Shown piece after piece: positions 25,330 through 35,084 of a stretch of 64,000 nucleotides of DNA. Origin of the DNA: Faecalicatena orotica (GTDB lineage: Bacteria > Bacillota > Clostridia > Lachnospirales > Lachnospiraceae). Where the stretch lies: contig NZ_QGDL01000021.1 in assembly GCF_003149245.1 (NCBI RefSeq), forward strand, positions 18,014 through 82,013, given 5' to 3'. The number at the start of each line of letters is the position of its first letter. Position 1 is the stretch's first letter. The position numbers and the translations under genes are program-made. The notes beneath the pieces were generated by a model. The model had not been told where the DNA came from. It made no database searches and worked only from the letters and a program-made list of their open reading frames with translations.

Positions 25330-26742
25330 ATGAATCAGAACTTCCTGAAGGGGTGGACCAAGCATTTAGATTTTACCATAATTGACATACTGTGTCTGGA
25401 GATCGCATTTTTTATATCTTATTTAATAAGGAATGGTTTTCCAAAAGGTGGATTAACAGACCAATATCAGAATATGGTATGGGCGATTGTTTTCGTAAGT
25501 ATTCTAGTAGTATTTTTCATGAATAGCTATGAGAATATAATTGGCCGTGGATATGTGGCTGAGATAAAGCAGTCCCTGTTTCATGCAGGAGCAGTTACAG
25601 TCGGACTGATTGTATGGATGTTTATTTTTAAAGAATCAAGTTCGTATTCCAGAATTATCGTAATGGCGATGTATCCGGCTAGTGTTTGCATGATGATTGT
25701 TGCAAGATTGTTTTGGAAGAGAATCATCCGAATCAGAATCCGCGGAAAAAAAGTACTCAGAAAAGTCCTGATTATTTCCACGGACGGCAGGATTGAGGAT
25801 ACAATTGAAGGACTCCTGCAGCCGTATAGAGACTACCAACTAACAGCATGTGCAGTTTATGATAAACCTGATAAAGTAGGGCAGGTTATTAAATATGTCC
25901 CTGTCGTAGCTGATAAGGACAATATCATTAAATACATACAGGATAACATTATAGACGAAGTGTTTATCGATCTTCCGGGTTATGAAAAAGAAGCAGAAAG
26001 GCTGATGAGCATTTTTGTGAGCATGGGTCTGGTCGCTCATGTGAACCTTGCAAGATTCACAACGAATGTTGAGAATAAAAAGATTCAAAGGTTTGCAGGC
26101 TATATGGTATTATCCTCAAGCATGAAATTTGCAACACCGCGGCAATTGTTCTTCAAACGAACCCTGGATATTCTGGGTGCCCTGGTGGGATTACTTATAA
26201 CAGGAATTGCATTTCTGATATTTGCACCGATCATCAAGAAGCAGTCACCGGGCCCTGTGTTCTTTTCACAGGAAAGGGTAGGACGCAATGGAAGACGGTT
26301 TCGAATATATAAATTCCGCACAATGTATCCTGATGCAGAGGAGCGGAAGAAAGAACTGATGGCTCAGAATAAAATGAGCGGGTTCATGTTCAAGATGGAC
26401 AATGACCCGAGAATCATCCCGATAGGACATTTCCTGAGGAAAAGCAGTATTGATGAACTTCCCCAGTTCCTGAATGTTCTTAAAGGCGAGATGAGCCTGG
26501 TAGGCACAAGGCCACCGACAGTGGATGAGTATGAGCAGTATGAAGTCAGGCATCGCAAGCGGCTCGCAATGCGGCCGGGACTAACCGGTATGTGGCAGGT
26601 AAGCGGGAGAAGCGACATCGTGGACTTCGAGAAAGTCGTAGAGCTGGATGCCCAGTACATAACAGAATGGACATTGGGGCTGGATCTGAAGATCATTTGG
26701 AGAACAGTGCTTATTGTGTTGGGTCAGAAGGGGGCAGTCTGA
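25330..26742 (+). CDS. Polyprenyl-phosphate sugar-1-phosphate transferase (WbaP/CpsE type)
   Basis: 470 residues. Four or five N-terminal membrane helices, a central CoA-binding-like domain, and a C-terminal catalytic domain (about 275-465) with KRTLDILGA, RVGRNGRRFRIYKFRTM, SIDELPQFLNVLKGEMSLVGTRP and RPGLTGMWQVSGRS. It starts repeat-unit synthesis by moving hexose-1-phosphate to undecaprenyl phosphate at the inner face of the membrane. It is the last fixed gene before the 25-bp repeat, so it would serve both glycan clusters. Confidence 0.93.
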   Translation: MNQNFLKGWTKHLDFTIIDILCLEIAFFISYLIRNGFPKGGLTDQYQNMVWAIVFVSILVVFFMNSYENIIGRGYVAEIKQSLFHAGAVTVGLIVWMFIFKESSSYSRIIVMAMYPASVCMMIVARLFWKRIIRIRIRGKKVLRKVLIISTDGRIEDTIEGLLQPYRDYQLTACAVYDKPDKVGQVIKYVPVVADKDNIIKYIQDNIIDEVFIDLPGYEKEAERLMSIFVSMGLVAHVNLARFTTNVENKKIQRFAGYMVLSSSMKFATPRQLFFKRTLDILGALVGLLITGIAFLIFAPIIKKQSPGPVFFSQERVGRNGRRFRIYKFRTMYPDAEERKKELMAQNKMSGFMFKMDNDPRIIPIGHFLRKSSIDELPQFLNVLKGEMSLVGTRPPTVDEYEQYEVRHRKRLAMRPGLTGMWQVSGRSDIVDFEKVVELDAQYITEWTLGLDLKIIWRTVLIVLGQKGAV

Positions 26743-26756
26743 GGATGGAAACTCAA

Positions 26757-26781
26757 AATAATAACAATTATTTGGAGGTAA
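26757..26781 (+). repeat. Left copy of the 25-bp inverted repeat bounding the variable glycan region
   Basis: Perfect 25-bp match, in inverted orientation, to 58603-58627. The first 16 bases, AATAATAACAATTATT, are a dyad (AATAAT and ATTATT around AACA), and TTGGAGGTAA follows. Similarity stops sharply on both sides, as expected for a recombination site. It lies 14 bp after the sugar transferase stop. Confidence 0.85.
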
Positions 26782-26829
26782 ATACAAAATTAATTATTAA
26801 TGGTAGTTTTTATTACACGCTCCCCGATA

Positions 26830-26963
26830 ATAAACGAGTAGTAAAATTCGTAAATAATAGAGAAGACCCATTTAGGTGACTTCCATTAACTATTGCTACT
26901 CTGTGACAATAGTGGAAGCGACAAATATACTTCATACTACTATTCTTGAGGCTACTCGTTTAT
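26830..26963 (+). other. Nested inverted repeats next to the left recombination repeat
   Basis: ATAAACGAGTAG (26830-26841) matches CTACTCGTTTAT (26952-26963) in inverted orientation. Between them, CTTCCA/TGGAAG and CTATTG/CAATAG (26880-26918) form a second hairpin. The 26743-27145 gap holds the 25-bp repeat, an orphan 44-codon ORF (26745-26879) and this structure; I see no promoter of good quality. It may be a leader RNA of the plus-strand cluster or a remnant of a mobile element. Confidence 0.5.
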
Positions 26964-27145
26964 ATATAAAAGTTGCCAAGGGGTGTTCTCAATACTTTTA
27001 CGAAATTAAGAGTGTGATTAAGGGGTGCCGATGGAAAAATGTTTAAATATTATTGTTAAGAAACTCTGCTAAGTTGATTAAAGAAATAAATCCATGACTA
27101 AAAAGTCTGTAGTTTGAGATCAGTTAGATTAAGGGAGTGTAGTTT

Positions 27146-28297
27146 ATGAAAAACAAGATACAAATGAAAACAGACGAAGAAGCAATACGCGTTGCTCACA
27201 TTGTTGGGAAAATGGTTGGAGGAGGATTGGAGTCAACAGTTCTTAACTATTATAGATATATTGATCGTTCAGCAATCCAGTATGATTTTCTAATAGATGA
27301 AGATTCAACTTACATTCCTGAAGAGATCGAGCAGCTAGGAGGACATATAATCTTAATTCCACCTTATCAAAACTTGTATTCATATCAGAAAAAGCTTTAT
27401 AAGATTTTGAAAGAAAATAAGTATCCTCTCGTATATTCTCATATAAATACTTTATCTGTTTTCCCCATGTTTGCGGCCTGGAGAGCAAACATTCCAATTA
27501 GAGTGGTACATAATCACAGTACTGCTGGGAAAGGAGAATGGAAAAAGAATTTAATAAAGTATAGTTTACGGCCACTTTCTAAAATATTTCCAACTACATT
27601 ATGTGCTTGTTCAAACTTTGCTGGTGAGTGGATTTTTGGTAAAAGAACTATGGATAGTGGTAAAGTAACTATTTGGCAAAATGCGGTAGAAATTGATAAG
27701 TTTCTTTTTAATAAAGAAAGAAGAGATATTACCAGATGTGCATTAGGAGTTAATGACAGATTTGTGATAGCACATGTTGGAAGATTTATTCACCAAAAAA
27801 ATCATGGTTTTATTATAGATATTTTCAATGAGATTTACAAAAAGAATTCGAACGCTATTCTACTTTTAGTGGGTAATGGCGCACTAATGCCTATTATTAA
27901 AGAAAAAGTACATGCTCTTGAATTAGACGATGTCGTTATTTTTACAGGTAACAGAAATGATATAGAGGACATATATCAGGCAATGGATGTTTTTATTATG
28001 CCAAGTTTTTATGAAGGATTAGGAATGGTTGCTGTTGAAGCGCAGATTTCGGGGCTCCCAGTCATTTGTGCAAATACAATACCTATAGAGGCAAAGATAT
28101 GTGAAAATATGAAGTATTATTCTTTAAAAGATTCTGCTACAAAGTGGGCAGAGGAAATATTACAATATGCAGATGGTTTTGAAAGAAAAAATATGAAGAA
28201 TGAAGCAGTTGCTTCGGGATATGATATAAACACTGCTGCCAAAAAAATGACTCTGTGGTATAAAAAGCTATTGAGTTTAAAAGCGGGAGAAATTTAA
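27146..28297 (+). CDS. Glycosyltransferase, GT4-like
   Basis: 383 residues of GT-B fold. The N-terminus has the GGxE-type loop (GKMVGGGLESTVLNYYR); the C-terminal half has HVGRFIHQKNHGF and the GT4 E-x7-E segment EGLGMVAVEA (near 290-300). It adds a sugar to the lipid-linked repeat unit in the cytoplasm. First gene of the plus-strand cluster and clearly more AT-rich than the sugar transferase upstream. Confidence 0.88.
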   Translation: MKNKIQMKTDEEAIRVAHIVGKMVGGGLESTVLNYYRYIDRSAIQYDFLIDEDSTYIPEEIEQLGGHIILIPPYQNLYSYQKKLYKILKENKYPLVYSHINTLSVFPMFAAWRANIPIRVVHNHSTAGKGEWKKNLIKYSLRPLSKIFPTTLCACSNFAGEWIFGKRTMDSGKVTIWQNAVEIDKFLFNKERRDITRCALGVNDRFVIAHVGRFIHQKNHGFIIDIFNEIYKKNSNAILLLVGNGALMPIIKEKVHALELDDVVIFTGNRNDIEDIYQAMDVFIMPSFYEGLGMVAVEAQISGLPVICANTIPIEAKICENMKYYSLKDSATKWAEEILQYADGFERKNMKNEAVASGYDINTAAKKMTLWYKKLLSLKAGEI

Positions 28298-28298
28298 A

Positions 28299-29594
28299 AT
28301 GGAATCTGAAAAAATAAGAGTACTCGTCATTTCTTATCTTCCATGGAGAAATGATGTTAGTACTGGTAATACGCTGACGAATTTATTTGAGGGGCTTCAG
28401 AAGAAGATGGAATTTGCAAATATATATTTTAAAGGTGGCAAACCGCAGAATAATGTAGCGGAATTCCATTTCTATATTTCAGAAAAACAATTAGCCAAAA
28501 GTATCATTACAAAAAGACCGGTTGGTGAAGAAATTATAGCTAAATGCAATGAACATGAAACTATTTCTCCAGATAACGGTATATATAATAAAGCTCGACA
28601 GATGAGATGGGAATCAATGCTCTTAGTGCAAGATTTAATAGGCATATGTGGGAAATGGAAATCTGAAGAACTTAATAAATTTATTAATAAATTTGAACCT
28701 GATATAGTGTTTGGTCCACTTGGTCGTGTTCCAGCTGCAAACATTTTGATGCAATATGTGCACGAGAAATATAGCATACCGATAGTACCATATGCCTGGG
28801 ATGACCATTATTCATTAAAAAAGAGAGCACTGTCTCCCTTTTTTTGGATTAAAACATTTATTGAGAGAAAGTACATTAAGAGATGTGTTGACGCTAGTGA
28901 ATTCTTATATACTATTACTGTTCCGATGCAACAAGAATATGAACAGTACTTCAATAAGAAATGCAAAGTTTTATATAAAGGCTATGATTTTTTGGGGGAA
29001 GCTCCAGTTAAAGATTCGGTTAGTTTTCCTGTAAAAATTGTTTATATGGGGAATATTGGCTCGGGACGCTGGCAGGTGTTAGCGAAAGTTGCAAAGGCTA
29101 TTTCAAACATAAATCATAATGAAAAGAAGGCTGAGCTTTTTATTTACACGATGTCCCCCAAATCTAAAGCTATTAAGAGAGCTTTGACAATAAGAGGCAC
29201 ATCAAAACTAATGGCTCCAGTACCTTATGAAGAAGTACTGCCAACAATGAACTCAGCGGATATACTGCTGTATGTTGAGCCAACTTCAGAGAAAGAAAGA
29301 CTTTTCTTTAGATTATCTTTTTCCACAAAAATTGTAGACTATTTGTATAATGCCCGATGTATTTTTGCGGTGGGGGGCATGACGGCATCAATTGATTACA
29401 TGAAAAATAATGCTGCTGCTATAGTTGAAACTAAAGATGATAAAATAGAAACTACTTTATACAACTTGATATCTGACCATCACAAAATTTTACAATATGG
29501 AAAGAATGCATGGGAGTGTGGTGTTCGAAATCATCAGAGGTCTGTGATACAGGATAACTTATATGATACATTTGTAAATATTACGAAAAAATAA
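28299..29594 (+). CDS. Probable glycosyltransferase (GT-B fold)
   Basis: 431 residues. N-terminus IRVLVISYLPWRNDVSTGNTL is like GT4-type enzymes; a KIVYMGNIGSGRW segment at about 244-256 begins the donor domain. The usual E-x7-E is not clear, so the family is less certain. It starts one base after the preceding gene's stop and is co-translated with it. No membrane segments. Confidence 0.7.
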   Translation: MESEKIRVLVISYLPWRNDVSTGNTLTNLFEGLQKKMEFANIYFKGGKPQNNVAEFHFYISEKQLAKSIITKRPVGEEIIAKCNEHETISPDNGIYNKARQMRWESMLLVQDLIGICGKWKSEELNKFINKFEPDIVFGPLGRVPAANILMQYVHEKYSIPIVPYAWDDHYSLKKRALSPFFWIKTFIERKYIKRCVDASEFLYTITVPMQQEYEQYFNKKCKVLYKGYDFLGEAPVKDSVSFPVKIVYMGNIGSGRWQVLAKVAKAISNINHNEKKAELFIYTMSPKSKAIKRALTIRGTSKLMAPVPYEEVLPTMNSADILLYVEPTSEKERLFFRLSFSTKIVDYLYNARCIFAVGGMTASIDYMKNNAAAIVETKDDKIETTLYNLISDHHKILQYGKNAWECGVRNHQRSVIQDNLYDTFVNITKK

Positions 29595-29614
29595 ATGTAG
29601 GAAGGTTGCTAGGA

Positions 29615-30502
29615 ATGAGAGCGGACAAGTTAAATTTGAAGATAAAAAAGATTCTTGGTAGAAGAGCAAAAAAAGTGCTCGTTAAAATGATACATCCTTG
29701 GAGAAATCAATTTATTCTTTTTAACTGGTCTAAAAAGGCACAGAATAATCATGTTAATCTCGACTACTGGGATGAGACCGAAAATCTAGGAGATACGCTA
29801 TCACCTGTTATTGTTAACCATCTACTTGCTCTAAGAGGAATCTCGCCTGACAAAGAAGTAAAGGGGAAAAAACATCTATATGCCGTGGGAAGCGTTCTAA
29901 CTGCAGGTATCCAAGATGCGACTATCTGGGGAAGTGGTATATTAAATGCCAGTCTCAATTACCGACTTGAAAAAAGGAAACTCGATGTTAGAGCGGTGCG
30001 AGGCCCAGTAACTCGAATAATTCTCATGGATCATGGTTATGAGGTTCCAGAAGTATATGGAGATCCTGCAATATTACTGCCGGAAATATACATGCCCCCC
30101 AAAATTCAGAAACAATATAAATTTGGGTTAATTGCGCATAAAGATTATGATCTCTCGAAAGTAGCAAAAAAAAACTTCCAGAATAAAGCTATAAAAACGC
30201 TCAATATTTGTACTGCAGATTATAAAACTTTTATTGATGAATTAAATAGTGTGGAGGTGGTAATATCATCCAGTTTACATGGAATTATACTTGCTGAATC
30301 TTATGGTATTCATGCAATTCTTTTGGAACCCCAAATTGATATATTAAAATACTCTGATTATTATTATAGTACTGGAAGACTAACATTTCCAGTTGCAAGG
30401 ACAATAGAAGAGGCTTTAACTATCCATCCTACAGCTTTGCCTAAAATGGAGGAACTACGAAGCAAGTTGAAGGCAGCATTTCCATATGATATTTACGATT
30501 GA
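29615..30502 (+). CDS. Polysaccharide pyruvyl transferase family protein
   Basis: 295 residues. Visible family features are NLGDTLSP near the N-terminus, VRAVRGPVTR, YGDPAILLP and SSLHGIILAESYG. Members transfer pyruvate from phosphoenolpyruvate to a sugar, giving an acidic ketal. ATG 29615 with AGGAAGG upstream is preferred to TTG 29606. Suggests that the plus-strand polymer carries pyruvate. Confidence 0.88.
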   Translation: MRADKLNLKIKKILGRRAKKVLVKMIHPWRNQFILFNWSKKAQNNHVNLDYWDETENLGDTLSPVIVNHLLALRGISPDKEVKGKKHLYAVGSVLTAGIQDATIWGSGILNASLNYRLEKRKLDVRAVRGPVTRIILMDHGYEVPEVYGDPAILLPEIYMPPKIQKQYKFGLIAHKDYDLSKVAKKNFQNKAIKTLNICTADYKTFIDELNSVEVVISSSLHGIILAESYGIHAILLEPQIDILKYSDYYYSTGRLTFPVARTIEEALTIHPTALPKMEELRSKLKAAFPYDIYD

Positions 30503-30514
30503 GGAGAAGTAAGT

Positions 30515-31483
30515 ATGATCAATTTAATTATTAAAGATGGTTTGGGTAATCAGATGTTCCAGTATGCATACACTAGATATCTGAAATATCAATATGAACA
30601 GCAGGGGAAAGAAGAAGAGATAGTTATTAACCCATATTATATAAATAAGTACGATTATAGAAAGGTTTCTCTGCAAAACTTTAAACTCAATGATTCTGTA
30701 ACATTCATGAATTTAGCAAAACAAAATGCAAATATGAATGCGTTTATGGCTAGAACGATAATTGCTAATGGTACAGATTTAATATCTTGGAAAATTCTGA
30801 AGAAATCAAAACCATTAGGAGAAGAAAAATTTTTAAAGCGCTCCCGAAGAGGTCTTTATTATACATATCGCTCTCAAACAGAATTTAAAACTGTGTTATC
30901 AAAAGCAAAAAATAAATATGTATTTGGATGTTTTCAAGGTGAATCGAATTTCGCCCCGATCTCGGATATAATCCGACAAGAATTTGAATTCAAAACAGAA
31001 CCCAATGAGCAAAATAAAATTATGTTGCGGCAGATAGAGTCAACGGAAGCCATTTGTTTACATATTCGACGTGGTGACTATCTCAACCCAGAATGGAGAA
31101 ATCTTCAGATTTGCACTTTTGAATATTATAATAGAGCAATTAATGAAATAATGAAAAGAACTAATAATCCTGTATTTTATATTTTTACTAATACGCATCA
31201 GGATATTGAATGGATTAAAGAAAACTATCATTTTACTAATAGTGTAAACAATAAACAATTGCGGTTAGTTTATGTTGATTTGGGTAATCCCGATTATGAA
31301 GAATTACGGCTCATGAAAAGTTGTAGACACTTTATTATTTCTAATAGCACCTTTAGTTGGTGGGCAGCTTATCTATCTACTGCATTAAATAAAGTCGTAC
31401 TGGTACCGGAAAGATGGAATTTAAGCTTTGAGAATGATAACTCAATCTATTTAAAAGACTGGATTAAAATTCCTACGAGGTAA
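30515..31483 (+). CDS. Alpha-1,2-fucosyltransferase family GT11 protein
   Basis: 322 residues. GT11 motifs are complete: GLGNQMFQYAY (9-19), HIRRGDYL (183-190) and SNSTFSWWAAYL near 278-290. Family members move fucose from GDP-fucose to the 2-position of galactose or a related sugar. The GDP-fucose supplier is probably the Fkp-like protein at 58770. AGGAGAAG lies before the ATG. Confidence 0.9.
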   Translation: MINLIIKDGLGNQMFQYAYTRYLKYQYEQQGKEEEIVINPYYINKYDYRKVSLQNFKLNDSVTFMNLAKQNANMNAFMARTIIANGTDLISWKILKKSKPLGEEKFLKRSRRGLYYTYRSQTEFKTVLSKAKNKYVFGCFQGESNFAPISDIIRQEFEFKTEPNEQNKIMLRQIESTEAICLHIRRGDYLNPEWRNLQICTFEYYNRAINEIMKRTNNPVFYIFTNTHQDIEWIKENYHFTNSVNNKQLRLVYVDLGNPDYEELRLMKSCRHFIISNSTFSWWAAYLSTALNKVVLVPERWNLSFENDNSIYLKDWIKIPTR

Positions 31484-31499
31484 TAGCAGGGAGGTACTA

Positions 31500-32963
31500 A
31501 TGGAAGTTAAAGAATTCATAATGATGGAGCGAAGGAGGAAATTGGCTCTGAATTTGTGGAATGCATTGATACTGGTTGGCATCATTACAACAATCATCGT
31601 TATTTTTTTTAATAGATCAGTAATTATAGTCAGTAATCTCGCCATCCTGCCTGCATCATATGTTGTAAATCTCCTTATTTCGAGACGAATATTTTCAAGA
31701 CAGCCAGGATTGGCCCTTGCAATTATAGAAATAATATTATTTTGTAGATGTATAATGATACCTATGCTTTATGCATTCGACCAGTCATATACCGGTGTTA
31801 TTGTGTACCGTGCTGATTTGACGAATGCAGTTTGGCTTATTTCATATGAAATTATATCAGTGGGGCTTGCTATGTTTGTGTGGAGTAAAATCAAACATAA
31901 GGATCCATATGTAGTATCTGAAATAAAAGAAGTGAATTCATTAAAATATACTACCATTTTTACTATCTTATTTTTTTCCTTTATTATTGTAGTAAATGCT
32001 AAGCTTAGGGGAAATTTGCTTAATTTTTCGTTATTAACAAGAGAAGAGCTGGGGCTTGCTGCCGGAACATCTAAATCAGAATATTTGTCAGATATTCCAG
32101 GAGTGTTTAGGGTATTTTATAAAATTGGCCTAGTAACAATCATGACAACCCTAGTAAGGTTAATATCTAACAGAAAAATTAATAAAATATTAAAGGCAAC
32201 ACTTCTTATTTTAGTTTGTATTGGATTCATTTCAAGTATGTGGACATCTGGCTTTTCAGTTTCCAGATGGGGAATGCTTATAGCTGCAATTATTAGTGTA
32301 TATCTATTGATATACTCTTTTCCAGAGAAAAAGAAACTAATAATTTCTGCAGGCGTTGTAGGAATTATCGTATTAATACTAATCGGTTCTTTACTGAAAG
32401 TTTTTTCATTCGGACATACGGAGTATACATTGGTCGATTCGACAATGAAATATTTTAATAATGAATATTTTGATGAATATTTTAACGGAATAGCACCTGT
32501 TGCAAATGGTATGAAGGTGGCCGAGGTATATCCTCGTCCACCATCAGGCATTTTTGTTGATACATTTTATAATTTTCCATATGCTATGAAGATTATGGGG
32601 CTTTCTGGTGAGACTCCTGCAAATGATCTTTTTCGCTCCTTCACCGGGCATTATGATTTAATTATGCCGACGGTGACTGAAGGCATGATGCAGTTTAGCA
32701 TTCTTTTTGCACCAACTTATTCTGTTATATTAGTATTGGTTGCATTATGGTGTGATAGAAAACTGCAGGTTACAAATTCACTTTACAAGAAAATATATTA
32801 TGTTGTACTTGTGTTTTGGACATCTCTATTTATGGCAGTTAATACAAATATAATAGAATCTAATATTTGGTATGCTGTAATTGGCATCTGGTTAGTCAAT
32901 ATTGAAGAAAAGATAAGGGTTTTGAGATTAACTAAATTCAGTTGTAGGAGACATATACTATGA
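31500..32963 (+). CDS. Wzy-like polysaccharide polymerase (plus-strand cluster)
   Basis: 487 residues with about 11-12 hydrophobic segments and a large loop near 300-385, the usual topology of Wzy proteins that join repeat units outside the membrane. Sequence is poorly conserved in this family, so the call rests on topology and context. GGGAGG lies before ATG 31500. It overlaps the next gene by four bases. Confidence 0.75.
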   Translation: MEVKEFIMMERRRKLALNLWNALILVGIITTIIVIFFNRSVIIVSNLAILPASYVVNLLISRRIFSRQPGLALAIIEIILFCRCIMIPMLYAFDQSYTGVIVYRADLTNAVWLISYEIISVGLAMFVWSKIKHKDPYVVSEIKEVNSLKYTTIFTILFFSFIIVVNAKLRGNLLNFSLLTREELGLAAGTSKSEYLSDIPGVFRVFYKIGLVTIMTTLVRLISNRKINKILKATLLILVCIGFISSMWTSGFSVSRWGMLIAAIISVYLLIYSFPEKKKLIISAGVVGIIVLILIGSLLKVFSFGHTEYTLVDSTMKYFNNEYFDEYFNGIAPVANGMKVAEVYPRPPSGIFVDTFYNFPYAMKIMGLSGETPANDLFRSFTGHYDLIMPTVTEGMMQFSILFAPTYSVILVLVALWCDRKLQVTNSLYKKIYYVVLVFWTSLFMAVNTNIIESNIWYAVIGIWLVNIEEKIRVLRLTKFSCRRHIL

Positions 32964-34240
32964 GAATAATGTGGGCCATATTTGTTACTTTCCCTGAGGT
33001 GGCTAATAAAGTTGGAAGAAAATCAGAATATGCATGTACTTGGGCGAGGGCACTAGCTGAGAAAATTAGATATAGGAGAGATGTTGATCTAGCGATAGTA
33101 TCTGTTGCTGATGCAAAGACAATCCAGAAATACAATATAAATGAGGTTGATTTCTATTTTTTGCCAAACAGAAAAGAAGTTTTACATACTGGAGGAGGAA
33201 AAAATGCCAGAAAGGCTTGGGAAGAAATCTTGGCAGATTTTAAGCCAGATGTAATTCACATTCATGGCAGCGAATCTTTGGTTCCATATGAACTTATTAG
33301 GATGAATCCTAAAATACCACTCTTTCTGACCCTACAAGGTATTCTTTCCAACTATTATAAAGATGCTTATGCTGGACTGGAGATAGGTGAAATTTTGGCA
33401 AACTATTCACTTAGAGATGTTATACGCCATTCTGGAATAATTTGGGACAAGAAGGCTGAAATAAAGAAAAGTAAATATGAACAAGAAATGTTGAAAGGTG
33501 TCGGATATCTTGGGGGGAGAACAACATGGGATAAAGTGTCATCTCATGCAGTCAATCCAAAGGCCAAATATATCTTTGCTCCTGAACTGATCCGACACGA
33601 GTTTTATACTGCTTCCAGATGGAGTGTAAATGATATTCATAGACATCGTATATTCATGCATCAAGGTTTCAAACCAATAAAAGGACTACATATCTTATTA
33701 AATGCTATTAAAGAATTACAAAAGAAATATCCTGACATAGAGCTCTATATGTCTGGAACAAATATAATGAAAAATGAATCTGTAAAGGATAAATTACTTC
33801 AACCAGGATATGTAAAATATCTTTTTAAGAAAATAAATGAATATAACTTACAGGGATGTATCCATTTTACTGGAATATTGAATGCCGAGCAAATAGTGAA
33901 TGAACTAAAGAAGTCAAATGTTATGGTTCTTCCGTCTTCAATTGAAAATAGTCCGAATTCTCTTTGTGAGGCGCAATTAGTTGGTATTCCCTGTGTTGCA
34001 AGTTTTGTCGGCGGTGTACCGGAAATGTTACGTGATGGACAAGATGGATTTTTATATACCTTCAATGAGCCATTAATGCTTGCGGAATATATATCTCGAA
34101 TCTTTGATTCTGATAAGTTAGCAGAGGAGTTCTCAAAGTCCTCCTATGAATGGATTAGGCGCAAACAAGGTGAGGATTATGTAGTTGAAAAGTCAATAGA
34201 CAATTACAGATATATTATAAATGATACAAGCAATTCCTAA
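32960..34240 (+). CDS. Glycosyltransferase, GT4-like
   Basis: 426 residues. N-terminal GT-B domain with DVIHIHGSESLVPYELI, C-terminal domain with FKPIKGLHILLNA, HFTGIL and the ENSPNSLCEAQLVGIPCVASFVGG segment containing the E-x7-like donor site. ATGA overlap with the polymerase gene. Adds one sugar of the plus-strand repeat unit. Confidence 0.88.
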   Translation: MRIMWAIFVTFPEVANKVGRKSEYACTWARALAEKIRYRRDVDLAIVSVADAKTIQKYNINEVDFYFLPNRKEVLHTGGGKNARKAWEEILADFKPDVIHIHGSESLVPYELIRMNPKIPLFLTLQGILSNYYKDAYAGLEIGEILANYSLRDVIRHSGIIWDKKAEIKKSKYEQEMLKGVGYLGGRTTWDKVSSHAVNPKAKYIFAPELIRHEFYTASRWSVNDIHRHRIFMHQGFKPIKGLHILLNAIKELQKKYPDIELYMSGTNIMKNESVKDKLLQPGYVKYLFKKINEYNLQGCIHFTGILNAEQIVNELKKSNVMVLPSSIENSPNSLCEAQLVGIPCVASFVGGVPEMLRDGQDGFLYTFNEPLMLAEYISRIFDSDKLAEEFSKSSYEWIRRKQGEDYVVEKSIDNYRYIINDTSNS

Positions 34241-34262
34241 CATATATGTGGGAAGGAGAATA

Positions 34263-35078
34263 ATGGAACAGAAAATTTTAAGAGAATTACAACTAACAGA
34301 ATTGGAGATTTTGAAAACGGTTGATGCCCTATGTATGAAGGAGGGTATACAATATTACTTAGTTGGTGGGACTTTATTAGGTGCAATCCGCCATAAAGGC
34401 TTTATTCCATGGGATGATGATTTAGATATTGCAATTCCCAGAGCGGATTATAATCGATTTATAGAAATATGTTTATGTGGTGGTTTAGGTAAAAATTATG
34501 AGTTGCATCATATTTCTACAGACAAAAATTATTGGCTTCCTTTTGCAAAAATTAGGAAGAAGAATACATTATTTAATGAAACAGATATAAAAATGTTAGA
34601 TTGTAGGAAAGGAATTTTTATTGATGTTTTTCCACTTGATTCATGTGCAAAAAATTCAGGATTAACATATCATTTAAGAGCGAAGATAGTAAAGACTTTA
34701 AATTTTGTAATTAATATGCGTGTTAGAAAATGTAAGATTAAGACCATACAAGCAAAAGTCATATATCTGATCACAAGACCGTTTAGCATAAAAACTATTA
34801 CTTTATTCAGGGATACACTGTGCACAAAGCAAAAATCTGGAAAATATATAATTAATTATGCTTCTAATTATAAATACACTAAACAGACTATGGATAAATC
34901 AATATATGGAAAAGGAATAAAAGTATCATTTGAAAATGGAAAATTTTGCGCGCCTATTCTATACATAAAATATTTGGAACAGTTATTTGAAAATTGGAAA
35001 CAGTTACCTCCAGAAGAAGAAAGACGAAATCATAATCCAACTAATATAATATTTGATTTAAAAAAGGAAGGACGCTAA
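34263..35078 (+). CDS. LicD-family phosphotransferase
   Basis: 271 residues from ATG 34263 (GGAAGGAG upstream; the in-frame ATG at 34221 lies inside the preceding gene). Nucleotidyltransferase-fold motif GGTLLGAIRHKGFIPWDDDLDIAIPR is near residues 35-60. LicD proteins transfer phosphocholine, phosphoglycerol or similar groups from a CDP-linked donor to a glycan. A CTP-transferase gene lies two genes downstream and may supply the donor. Confidence 0.9.
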   Translation: MEQKILRELQLTELEILKTVDALCMKEGIQYYLVGGTLLGAIRHKGFIPWDDDLDIAIPRADYNRFIEICLCGGLGKNYELHHISTDKNYWLPFAKIRKKNTLFNETDIKMLDCRKGIFIDVFPLDSCAKNSGLTYHLRAKIVKTLNFVINMRVRKCKIKTIQAKVIYLITRPFSIKTITLFRDTLCTKQKSGKYIINYASNYKYTKQTMDKSIYGKGIKVSFENGKFCAPILYIKYLEQLFENWKQLPPEEERRNHNPTNIIFDLKKEGR

Positions 35079-35084
35079 ATATTT

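Noticed and set aside
26745..26879. 44-codon ORF starting METQ as a coding gene
   Set aside because: Weak ribosome site, no recognisable family and it spans the recombination repeat; kept only as an observation.
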